A stretch of DNA of 64,000 nt, taken from Allodiplogaster sudhausi (taxonomy: Eukaryota > Nematoda > Chromadorea > Rhabditida > Diplogasteridae). Numbering within the stretch: position 1 is the first letter of the stretch; the number at the start of each line of letters is the position of its first letter. Shown here one piece after another: positions 1 to 11,071 of the stretch. Under the pieces are notes generated by a model. That model did not search any database, was not told where the DNA came from, and worked only from the letters and a program-made list of their open reading frames with translations. The position numbers were made by a program, and so were the translations under genes. The stretch covers positions 801,001 through 865,000 of the forward strand of contig CALZFC010000009.1 in the NCBI GenBank assembly GCA_945643635.1, written 5' to 3'.

Positions 1-241
1 GCGCTCTCGCTCTGAAGAAATACCGCATGTGTCAAGTCCAAAAGTGGACCTGAGAGACTTTTTCCCTCCCCGATATGTATGGTAAAAGACGAAGACGCAC
101 AGAGCGATCAAGAAATGCAACAATGTGTCTATCTTATGGTTAGAAGACTACCGGACTGTAAAAGGACGGCGGAAACCTCGTGTGTGTGAAATGGATAGCA
201 AAAGAGAAAAGCGAGTTGGAGAGGCAGAGAGGGAGAGAGAG

Positions 242-283
<42 letters not shown>

Positions 284-822
284 AAGGGTACGAAAAGAGA
301 GCGTGAGAAAATAGAGGAAGAAGAAAAAGAGGGAGACACGAATGCAAACGAATTTGGAACATATTAAAGTGTTTGCCGTAGGAGCGAACTTGGTTCAAAA
401 TTGGCTATTCTCTTATATAAACATATATGAGGCCGTCTGTGTGTACGTTTGAGCGCGAAAATGACGTTTTCAAGTAGACCAAACTATTAAATAGCAATTT
501 TTTTAAATGCGAAACTTGTTACAATAACCTAACAAAGAAAAGGAAAGCTGATACTGAATTGTTCAGAGAAGGCTCAGATAACGCAAACAATGAAGTGATG
601 ATTCTTGATCGCTCGAAACTTATGAAGAGATACTTATGCAAAAAAGAAACTTATGAAAACTTTGCAACAAAAAAAAAACTTGTGAAACTTATGAAAAGGC
701 GCATTGGAGCGAAATGACAAGAAGGTGACCAATGAAATGTGGCTCTGATGAACATATGTACATATGGAAAGACAAAAGGGAGAGAGAAGAATAAGAGAAA
801 GTAGAAGAAGGAACGCGCGTAC
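1..822. other. Left-edge stretch without recognisable exons
   Basis: No exon continuing the GABA-B gene is visible here, so its next coding exon (expected to continue just after the ligand-binding-lobe segment) must lie left of the window. The stretch holds a GA microsatellite around 240-282 and A-rich DNA at 650-700. Open frames at 125-398 on both strands are translations of the GA tract (Arg-Glu or Ser-Leu repeats). Confidence 0.6.
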
Positions 823-1359
823 CACAACGAGCTTCCAGACGGGCGCAGCCTCAGCGATGACCGTCGTCACGGGGCTGCAGCCGGCCAGCAGCATCAGCTT
901 CACCGGAGGCGTATACAGCAACTCGTAGAGTTGTTGCGTCGCGAGACCAGGTTGGCACTGAGGGAAAGATAGAGAGAGAGAGAGAGATTGAGAGAGATAG
1001 AGAGAAATAGAGAGATAGAGAGAGAAGGAGATGGAGAAAATAAAGAGAGAGAGAGAGAAATAAAGAGATAGAGAGAAGAAGAGCACTGACTTTGCTGTTG
1101 CTGTCGTTGAGATGCAATCTGTACCCAGGCAGGACATCGAAGCGGTTGTTGATGTCTTCTGAAGCGGAGAGGAATTCAGAGTGTGATTAGAGAGAGAGAG
1201 ATAGAGAGAGAGAGATATAAAGAGAGAGAGAGAGAGACAACCAACCAAGAGCCATCTTGACTGCGGGCAGACAAGCCTGTCCACCGGCCCAGCCGCCCGC
1301 GCCGGCCTCCATCGGAAATGTTCCGCCGACATGGAGTGTCACGCGGTGGTCTTCGTCGT
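823..1359 (-). CDS. gbb-1: GABA-B receptor subunit 1-like, three internal exons (partial)
   Basis: Metabotropic GABA receptor subunit, a class C GPCR whose extracellular Venus-flytrap domain binds GABA. Three minus-strand exons join in phase: about 1246-1359 (contains LHVGGTFPMEAG and GGWAGGQACLPAVKMAL), 1091-1158 (DINNRFDVLPGYRLHLNDS) and 823-957 (PGLATQQLYELLY, KLMLLAGCSPVTTVIAEAA). Spacing and motifs match the first lobe of the GABA-B1 ectodomain; the GCS..T.IAEAA..W block is diagnostic. Donors GTTGGT, GTCAGT and GTACGC and acceptors ending TTCAG/CTCAG are clear. Both introns are CT-rich on the coding strand. The signal peptide and first exons are not identified to the right, and the rest of the ectodomain, the seven helices and the C-terminal coiled coil lie left of the window. 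Subunit 1 rather than 2 is preferred on sequence resemblance only. Confidence 0.88.
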
Positions 1360-1526
1360 CTGAGAGAAAACAAAATTTTTTTTGCGATATCAGCCATAAA
1401 AGATGAAATAATTCAAAACCAAATACGCATGTATCTACATAAATATTTTTTAATGTGTGTTAAATTCTTCAAAATTGTCGAAAGAAAAAGGAATATCATG
1501 ACGCAAAAGGGCGTTCATATTTAAAA

Positions 1527-1740
1527 GTACCGGCGACAGCTATCCGGACGAGGATGCAGATGAGAGTGGAGTGGAGAGTGGCGAGGAGGAGAAGGTGGCT
1601 CGGCCACCACGAGCCGGGGCCCTCGGGCATCTCTCAGCCACTGCTGCTGCTGCTGCTTCGGACGCCGGGTCTCCTCGAGGCGGGTTCGGAAGAGGAGGCT
1701 ACTACGAGTCGACCGCGCCCCAGGCGCATCTCAGTCCAAA
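1527..1740 (+). CDS. Possible terminal exon of an unidentified protein
   Basis: An open plus-strand frame of about 70 codons ends in TGA at 1738-1740. It starts acidic (SYPDEDADESGVESGEEEK), then runs Ala/Gly-rich with a GGFGRGGYYES stretch. GC content is higher than the flanks. Candidate acceptors (AG near 1528 and 1542) lack a good pyrimidine tract, and no upstream plus-strand exon is visible because the GABA-B exons occupy the other strand. It may instead be a chance GC-rich frame. No family recognised. Confidence 0.22.
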
Positions 1741-3370
1741 GTGACACACGCACACGCAAACACTCTCGTTTGGCTATTTCTAGCAAGAAGAGATAGGAGG
1801 AGACGACAGAGTACTTCTGGAAGAAATACATGTATTCTTTTTCATAAGAAATGTCACTGTGCAAAATATGGACGTGAAAATTCATTCCTATTAAAATGCA
1901 TGGCATTCACGACAAAGACAAATGGAATACAAAGGATATGTTATTTGAAGTCTGAAGAAGGAGGCAGGATCAATTGTGTAGCATTCAAAAGGGAACGCGG
2001 CAGGAGAGAGAGAGAGAGAGAGTGAGAGAGAGAGAGATGAGGAAGCATAAAAAGGGATCACTCAAGAAACAACCAACCGAGGGTTAGAGTTGTCAAGGAA
2101 AATGATTATGAAGATGGGCAAGCTAAACAAAGCAAGAAATGTGACAGACGTGACTAGAGTCTGGAATAGAATGAACTCCAGAGCAACATCGCGAAAAAGC
2201 GTTAGCCGCTCACCAGATCTTAGAGAAAAGGAGAAAGCCAATTGAGCAGAAGAGGGCGAGGGTGAAAGAGGGAGGAAAAGTCAGAGCGATTCTCAGTGCT
2301 TAGATCGGAGAGGGATGTGAACGAGTGCATTAGAGGCAGGCGGAAAGCAAGAGAAAGAGGAGAGAGTGCGAGAGGGTAAGAGAGAGAGAGAGGGAGAAAT
2401 AAGAAAGTAGAAGAGATTTCGGGAGAGCGGAAGGACGACGACACACACGCCCTTACGACAGCACAGTCTACGTAATATGACCAGACGGGGGGGGGGGGGG
2501 GTGCTAAATACAACTAGCATAAGAGAAAGAAAAGAGAGAGTTAGAGAAAAGCAGAGAGAGAGAAAGAGAGAGAGAGAGAGGGAGAGAGAGAAAGAAGTCG
2601 CCAAGGGACTTCGTGGTGGCCAGCAGAGAGTGGAGCCAAGGGAATGGCGGGGCGAGAGCTGTGAGCAGGCCCTCCCATTACTTGTCGTGTGTAATGGAGA
2701 GCGGCCGGTGCCCGATCAGCCTCATGGCTATAGCCACGGAGGAAGATCACTCACTCACTCACTCATTCCTATCAGCTATCAAAACAATCAACAATCATGC
2801 AAATGCTCTGACAAGCAAGAGAGCAGCAGATCACGCTGTAACAAGGAAGTGTTGCGGGTATGACTGTGGGAAGATAGAGTCAAGTGGAGTGATGCGGCAG
2901 TCACTATTCTGCTGTCAAACATCTTCTATGAAAAGGCACATGGAGATAAGGAAAGGATCGGCCAAACAAGAAGATGCCATTAATCACTACAGGAGAAAAG
3001 GACAACGTTTGCCGAGATAGAGAGAGGTAGAGAGAGAGAGAGAGAGATAGCGAAAGGACAGAGAGTAATGACAACTCCGCCAGCTTCTCCTCATTCTCGC
3101 CTCTCTTTTCCCTTTGGCTATTTGTCTCTCATGTACATACTCCATATGCCGTGCTCTCTTCTTCTCTAACTGGCCAAAATGTCAACTGATTTTGACTTTC
3201 GCTTCTCACGTTCTTTCTTTTTTTGCAGACTCTATTGTGACGTGCTGGAGTGTGATATTCTGAAACAAAAGTACATACCTTAGGAAATAATGAAAATAAT
3301 AGTAATAACTGAGCGGCACACTTTGCGATTCGCTGTGTAGCTCTAACTGGCAATGTTCGAGGATTGTGAC

Positions 3371-3372
3371 GC

Positions 3373-3412
<40 letters not shown>

Positions 3413-3443
3413 AAGAGAGAGAGGGAGAGAGAGAGAGCGAGAG
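3371..3443 (+). repeat. GA microsatellite
   Basis: GA array with three G insertions, in the gene-poor left part. Confidence 0.9.
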
Positions 3444-5183
3444 CGTTCAGTACTCGAAGGAGAAGGAGCGGGGTGGTCAGAAATTATATTAGGTGAAGAC
3501 GCCTACTCGTTTGAGCGGGGCCGAGTCAGAAAGCGGCGGCACTTTCTCGCCGCCCGGAAGGAGCCCAATATCTAGTGAGTGCAATCTTATGGATAATTGG
3601 CAATTTTCAGAGGCCGACAAGAAGAGGGGAGGCGTGGAGCGAAAACTAATGAGTTGTTGACGAAAACTCAAGTTGTTGAATGAGGAGTTGTCAGCACGCA
3701 CGCGAAGCACACGATGCAAAATACTCATGACGATTCTTCACGGAACGACGGAGGGGCGGGGGGAGGGAGGGAATGGCGTAGAAAAGAGAAGAGAAGAGTG
3801 GAAGGAGTCGACGAGGAAATATGAAGCGAGACAGGCAACGTTTGCTCGTAGCAGCAGCAGTCGAAGAAGTGCGCGCGCCATGAAGAGAGGAAGAGCACCG
3901 CCTCGGGCCATCTAGGCAACTCGAGCTGGCCACTTCCATTGCTGCTACCATTTCTCTCTCTCTTTCTCTATCTCTGTCTCTCTCTCTCTCTTTCTCTGTC
4001 TCTTTTCTCTCTCTGTCTCTCTCTCCCTCCCTCTTTCCCTAATCTTCCACCGACGTAAACGTTCTCTCCGCCAGCTACTTATCACGCGTCGCCGTTCCTA
4101 ATACTTCTCTCTCCAATTGTCCGGCCGCTCTCCCTCCTGTGCAGTGTGTAGACATTTTCAAAAAGAGCCGCCGCCGGGATCATTGCGATGAAAAGAGAAT
4201 GCATGTGGTTATTGCTGTTTCAGGTTGGAGAGGGAGAATGATAGATATCGAGAGAGAGAAAGAGAGAGAGTAAGAGTGAGAGAGGGTGTGAAAGAGAGAG
4301 TGAGAGAGTGAGAGAGAGAGAGAGTGAGAGAGTGAGAGAACCCAAAAGAGGAAGCACAGCTTTGTAGCACTCTACGCAAGTACGCTGAACTGCAACATTA
4401 TGCTTCGAAGAAATGTAACAAAGCGAGCGGCGTCGTGCTCCCCCTGAAGGGCGCTAGGACGATTGCGGGCAGACCGAGAGGTGCAATATGTGGGGCGAAG
4501 GTGGGCGGAGAGAGTGGATTGGAAGGAGAGGATGTTCAGTCTCGTACAGAGGGAGAGTGTGAGAGAGACGGAGGGAGACAGAGAGAGAGAGAGAAAGACA
4601 AAGGGAAAGAGACTGAGATAGAGAGAGAAGGGGGGGGAGACAGAAACACACACGCGAAGTACGACAGGAAGAACAAGAAACACATGGCAAGGACGTGGGA
4701 GCTGCAAAATGAAGAAAGAGCCTCAAGAAAATCCCTCAAGTCTCCTGTGTTCCCAAGTCGGCGGCACTCCGCAGTCGCAAAGGCTAGCTAGATTGAGTGG
4801 TGGAGCTCTCGCATGCACTGTGGCATTCATTCTGGCTCGAGTCGAACCCTGTTAAGGCCACTGTCAACTTGTATAAAAAAAACAAAAGTGCAAGAAACAT
4901 ACATATGCAGATCTCTTTCGTTCTCTCTTTCGTTTAGCAAAAAAAAAGGAGTGCAGTGTTTACAGAACGCCCGCATCAGTGTCAATAGAATTATTCGCCA
5001 AATAAGTTTACACCGGTTATCACATTCTGACACACGATTAGAAGCACGATTTCAGAACAGCGCACGAGTGGCATTATTCCTCTTGACTGCCGAGAGAGGC
5101 TTTGCACTGAAAAGCTTGTTCGTCTAAGGGAGACATGATTAGAAAGAAGGCCTATAGATAGAGAGAGAGAATGAGAGAAAGAA

Positions 5184-5217
<34 letters not shown>

Positions 5218-6071
5218 TGAGTGAGAGAAAGAGAGCGAGGGGCAGAGAATAATAAGAGGGAAGATGTTGCGGCAAAGCCAAGTCGTTGTCCTTTTCGAGG
5301 CCGTTGTCGGCCATCAGACTTTCAAGCAGAGAGTGAAAGGGGAGGGGCGCGGAGTGGAAGGGAGAAGAAGAGGGAGAGGGGGGGGGGAGGAGGACAACAC
5401 TGGGCCGTCTCTGAGCAGTAGCAGATTCTCCCGCTCCTCCAGCTTCTTCATGTCCTTAATGCTAGGGTGTAACGGGAACGCCCTCCACACGTTATCCATC
5501 TCCTTGAATCACTTTCCTTCTCCTCTATGCCAACTCATTCTTCATTCTTAATTAGCTAGCTGCAGAATTTGAAAAAAAAAACTTTTTCACATATCTATAA
5601 ACAGTAATCGCTTGAGAGCGAACGAATAAAATGTTGATTGGAACAAACTTTTTCATAAAACAACGAACGAATGCCCGACCATATGTTTAGGCTGTAAAGA
5701 GAAACACATTAAAAGAAGAGATGAAAAAAGTACTTGGGAAACACACTCTGGGAGCCATGGCACTAGCTAGTTCTGCTCTCCGAAAAAAATAAGCTGCAGT
5801 TCCAAGGTGAAGATATAACAGAGGAAGTGCACTTGTTGTGTTATTTATGGAACCCTTATGATTGGTCACCAAAGGTAGAAGTGGAAAGTTGTTACCAGTT
5901 TTTCTTCTCTACAATTTTTAAGAAGTCGTACATTGGAGCGGAATGTCGGGACGCCAAAACATGATTTTAGCTGAGAGCTGGTCACAGGAAAAGCGGCGGA
6001 ACTTGGAGTGGGTCAACATGCCCTGGAGGAATCGTGCCTTCCATTCACTTGGAAGGCGATGCTGCAATCTA

Positions 6072-6078
6072 AGGAGAG

Positions 6079-6120
<42 letters not shown>

Positions 6121-6176
6121 GGAGAGAGAGAAAGTGTGAGGAGAGAAAGAGAGCGAGAAAGAGAAAGAGAGGGATA
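6072..6176 (+). repeat. GA microsatellite
   Basis: GA array with GGGA and AAAG variants; source of the Arg-Glu frames here. Confidence 0.9.
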
Positions 6177-6500
6177 TGAAGCGATAGGAATCGTTTGCTT
6201 CTGCGGTACTACCGTACCTCAACAGGAAGTAGAAATAGTAACGTACCAATGGCCAAGTAACCATAAGAACAATGTCATGATGTTGGGTACATCTTGTGAG
6301 AACATCCTCATTCTCCCGCACCCACCGGTTGCCCAAATGAAAAAGGAGCTCGCGGGTAAAGAAGCGAAACAAATGATCTTTTTCTCGGGAGTACGGGAGG
6401 CGTTCTTCGGAAATTACAGAAGAAGAAGTTTGGCGTCAACGGCTGAAACACGTTCCCATTATGAGGGTATGAGGCACCTTTAAGCCTGTCTGATGGTCTG

Positions 6501-9500
6501 TGAGCTCAGGACACCAAAGAAGAGAGCATTTCTAGGCCACCTCTCTCCGTGGGTGCGGCATTAGCGTAATGAGATGTGTATGCCGGCAGCTGGATAAGGA
6601 AGTCTTCATCATTCTGTGGCCAGTGAAAACGAACGACCAGAAATACACTATTTCTCTAAAAGCGTAGCAAACATATGATTGGCACGCAATTTTGGGGAAG
6701 TTGAGAGGATATCCCGACACGTGACTTACTGAGATCTCCTACTTGAAAGGACTGCTCAATCTGGATTTTGTTCACTTCAACACTCTTACATATGGCCAAT
6801 AAAAAAAACGTAAAAAATATTGGGAAGATTTTATTTTTTCGCTCAAAAAAGGAATTTGCAGTTACTGCAGAAGAACAAAGATCGCAATACAGTTTCATGC
6901 TGAAGTTATAGTCATTCGTAAGGTGCACGGTGGTATAGATGGAATCAATGACTGAAACGAACGGTTGAATGAAAATGGAAATAAAAGATGATTGTATTAG
7001 AAGAGCTGTGCATGGGAAGACCAGAACGAAGGAAAGTGGTTAACTAGTGAAGAGAGAGAGAGAGAGTGAAAGAGAGAGAGAGAAAGGGAGAGAGAGAGAG
7101 GGAGAGAGAGAGCAAGAAGCAAGGAAGGAGGACTTGTTTGGCCCGATGGACGCTCACAGATTTGAGTTGCCAAGGCAGAGGAGGAGGCCGAAGGAAGAGG
7201 CGCGCCAATTGACGGAAGAAGATGAAAGCACGAAGAGAGAGAGAGAGAGAGAGAGAGAACAAGAAACAGAGAATGGATGGTGTAGTCGTTGGTTGGGTGA
7301 TGAAGTGAAGAGCGACTGCGACGATGCTGTTCTCCTCCGCACCCCCCCCCCCTTCCACTGCCCGATCCCCCCCCCTCTGCATCCCCCTTCCTCTCTCTCT
7401 CTCTCTCTCAGTCAATCACAAAATACGTTTATTCTTTTACAATTACCAATTGTCTCGCTCACGCGAACGGCGCTAGAGAAGTCTAAAGTCTGTTTGTTGC
7501 TGGCAGAAGAAGGCGCAATGGAATCAACTCGAGGGAAATTACAGTTTACAGCCGTGAACCTTGCTTGTCTGGTGCTCTTGAACAGGCAAGGCCACACAGG
7601 ATGGGATTCGAATCTCACCTCACCACCCCCCCCCACATCAAACCCACTTTCCCCACACTCAATACCCGCTCGTGGAAACCCAACTTTTCGACGACGCTTC
7701 CTCCATTGCTCGCCTAGCCGAGATGCACTTTGGCTTAGAAAATGCAATAAGTCCGCCGCGAGTGATAATTGATCCGTGGCGAGAGAATTTGTTGCTGTAA
7801 TGGGAATGGAACCAGCTTCCCTCTCTGCTCTTCCAGGAGAGATAAGAGTTTCCGCGAGTTGCGACGCGGATGAAGATGAAGCTGCTCGCACATACATAGA
7901 TAAGTCCGTCACGTACACGAGTTGGCTCTGGATTGCACTTCAAAGGAGCCTTGCAACTACTCCAGAGGGATTTGTTGTCAATTGTGACACACGACAAAGC
8001 AATGTGTCAGGAGAGAGGAAGAGAGAAGGAAGGTGGTCGAGAAATCAACCAAGGACTCGCTCTCGGAGAACCTGGAAAAAGGGGAATCGCGTGGAAAGTA
8101 AGAGAATGAGAAGAGAGAGAGACAGAGAGAGAGAGAGAGAAACAGAGAGAGAGAGAGGGAGAGAGAAAGAAGTAGTGAAGCTGGAGATGTTTCATGAAGA
8201 GGACAGCGAATCAGAGATGACGGGGAGAAACAAAAAGGTCATTCAAGTGATTCTCTAGTTTCTTGTTAGGTCCGAGAGAATAGTTGGAGCAATTGGGAGC
8301 GCACAAAGTTTCCAAAAAATCTATGGCTCAAAACATGCCAGATTTTGGCGATAATTGTTGTCGCCGATTCTTGTTCGTAACGTCATTAATTATCCGCGAA
8401 AGACGTTCGCTGGATGAGCGAAGGGACATTGGGTGATTGAAGAAAACAATAAACGCGTTGTAAGAAGGAAATGACAAAAGATCAGAGAAGTTGAGGATGC
8501 AACCACTCGCACAGCGAGATACAACGACAAAGTGATTGGGATTCATGCTTCGGATCGAAAGGGGGAATTGAATGTGATTGAATGTTTTTCCCGCAGAAAT
8601 TTCTTCGTAGCATGAGAGTCAGCAAGAGATTGTCAGTCATCGTCACACATTGAGAGAATTGTCACATTTCAACTCTCACTCATGGAGAGAATTCCCCGAG
8701 GGATGCGACTAAATCTCTTTTCAAAAACATCAAATATTAATTGGCATTGAATATATCCTCCACCCACCGGGCCAGTCCTGATTGTGGAATAAACTTGTAA
8801 AAACTTGTAACTTGTAAAATATACCCACGTTACGTGGGACAATAAGGAAGTCTCTATAAAAGAGAGGTTCATTTGTAACTGGCATAATTACTAGTTAAAC
8901 AGACATCTTATTTTGACGGCCACGTACAAGATTTCTCCAATCGACTTAAGATGGCAAGGTGTTCCGAGAAAACTTGACTGAAGTTGGAATTCAGAATGGA
9001 CGCGGCCAGGTGGGTTTCGAGCTTCCAGCCAATGTGGGATACGAGGAAACGGAGCGTGCTCTGACTTTGCAAGGAAAGAGAATAGCGGGAGGAGGTGGAA
9101 GAGGCTGAGAGAAGAATTAGCATGCAGAGCAACCTCTCTCCCAGTCAATTCTTTCGGGAGAAGGAAAGATCATATGTGATTATGAATGGAAGAGGAGAGA
9201 ACAATGAGCTGAAGAGGCAGCAGAAGCAGTGAAAGAAACGAAAATGCTGTGTTGTATTCATTAGAGTTGGCGTCATTTTCTCGACGTAAAAAATGGCAGT
9301 AAAAGGCAAAAAGGAAGAAGACCACCCTCGCCTCCCGTATCCTGCTTCTGTTTCGTACCCATGGTGAAGGAATCTGCTGCAGACATTTAAGGTACCTTCT
9401 AGGTTCGGTCTATCTCTCTTTCTCTCTGTCTCTCTCTCCTCCGCTTTCTCGCTGTCTCTCACTCTCTGTCTTTCTACATTATCAATCACTTCCTCTTCTT

Positions 9501-11071
9501 ATTACATTTTAGCTACCACTACGCGATCGAGAACAGAATTATCAATCTTTAATTAATTTTTCTTCTTGCAAATATCGCAAAATCCATCGTCCACTCGCAA
9601 TGGGTCTTCCGCTTTGGTTTTGAAGGACGATAATGATTTCAGTGGAGCCTTGGTCCCTGAAGCACCATAGAAAGTCAAGAGAGAGGGAGCGAGAAAGAGA
9701 TAAATAAAGAGAGAGAAAGAAGGAGAGAGAGAGAGGGAGGAAGAGAGAGGAAGTAGATATAAAGTGGTGTGTGAGGAGAAGAGATTGAGTGATTTGTCGT
9801 TGGCTCCGCCCATTTTATCTCGCCCCTGAAATCAGCGGAATTGTGTGTCCTCCGAATGGTGCGGCCGGCGGCCCCCGTGAAGGCCTCTGGGGACAGCGGA
9901 TAGAGATGTTAAAGCAGCGAAAGGGTAGGCGTCGCCCCCCCCCCTCTCGAAATGGATCGCAGAAGCATCGCGTACTTTCTCTTCTTCACCTCATTGTCTC
10001 TCTCTCTCTCTCCATCTTTATCCCTATCTCACTCTCTCTCCCTCTCTCTCTCCCTCTCTCTGCCTCTCTCTCTCTCTCTGTCTCTCTCTCTCCTTCGCAT
10101 CTTCACCATCTTCTCTGCCATCGGAACAGTCTCTGGTCGCATACACATTCCTCGTGACACTCTGGCCAATCTTATCAAGCCGCAAACGAGAGCGAGCGGC
10201 TCTCTCTTCCCATGTGGGAGACACATTCGCGCCTCCTCTCCAGCCACTCTCCATTGACAGCGCCGTTTTTCATGAAGAAGAAGAAACTGCAACGGAGGTG
10301 TCTACTAACAATGAGTGAAGGCATTTGGAGAAGACATGCTCAAGAATTGAAAAAAAAGGATGGGGATATTCTTGAAGTATGTGAAGTGAGCAGCGAACAA
10401 TTTGAATAAAAGTTAAAATTTATTCTTTTACGTGTCACATGATACACGCAATAACTCAACATATTATATTCTGTATTTAGCTTCCACTTAAATATTTTTT
10501 CATTACGATTGTACAGTGAAAACGACGAGGATATTATTGTTCCATAGAATGAACAAATGCTGTTTATCGGGGAAAGGCTCGTTGCTTCTCATCTTAAATG
10601 TTTTATTTATTGCCAATATTTCTTTTAAACTTTGAAGAATGCGGGTGCATAGAGTGTTAGGACCGGTCAGGAGTGTATCATCAAATCTAATGAACAATCT
10701 AATCTAGATCCCTCTCTCTCCCAAGTTCTCTTCCACTGTAGATCTTATTTTCAGCGAGTTCTACAATGTGATTGAAACCACAATGATCTCCTCGAACGTT
10801 TAACGCAAATTACATGCACCTTTCAATAATATCATTGGCTTCATCTATAACGGGTGTATTTATGTGTCTAGAAATACCATGGTATTACGCGTATGAAGAG
10901 CAATTGAACACGAATAGAATATTGAGAATAGTCACTATGTACAATATTGTAATAGTCATTATAATCATGTTAATACATTTAAAAAAAGGCATTAATAAAA
11001 GTCAACAATCTCAAAAGGAAATACGTATTTATGTATTCAAGCATTTATACAATGAAAGTAGTATTTACGAA
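6501..11071. other. Gene-poor DNA up to the AMPK gamma gene
   Basis: No supported gene. GA tracts lie near 7050-7115, 7236-7260 and 8117-8170, and CT tracts at 7392-7410 and 9985-10095. Poly-C runs at 7343-7375 and 7622-7632 and near 9935 are notable. Long frames such as 7412-7918 (minus) and 7776-8258 (plus) lack family resemblance, splice context and homogeneous composition. 10400-11070 is AT-rich and is likely 3' flank of the AMPK gamma gene. Confidence 0.5.
9985..10095 (+). repeat. CT microsatellite
   Basis: CT array with TCCCTCTC variants; one of the few large arrays in CT orientation in the first 14 kb. Confidence 0.85.

Larger units (their letters stand above)
1741..6500. other. Gene-poor, GA-microsatellite-rich DNA
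   Basis: No exon series with consistent splice phase was found on either strand. GA tracts sit near 2003-2040, 2540-2590, 3371-3443, 4246-4340, 4560-4630, 5158-5232 and 6070-6176; the CT orientation appears at 3955-4035. A run of 12 G occurs near 2487. The frames at 2477-3020 and 4435-4791 are partly GA-derived; the segment 2600-2760 is GC-rich but matches no family I know. The stretch could be a long upstream intron of the GABA-B gene, whose 5' exons are missing. Confidence 0.5.

Noticed and set aside
125..398. Overlapping frames of 63-89 codons on both strands
   Set aside because: They translate a GA array into Arg-Glu or Ser-Leu repeats; same for many frames near 1000, 3400, 5200, 6100, 15600, 34700, 48700 and 63300.
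7555..7625. B-box-like GGATTCGAATCTC near 7600
   Set aside because: No A box at the right spacing and no cloverleaf on either strand.
7412..7918. 168-codon minus-strand frame
   Set aside because: No family resemblance, crosses a poly-C and a CT array, no splice or leader context, and the plus strand is also open.
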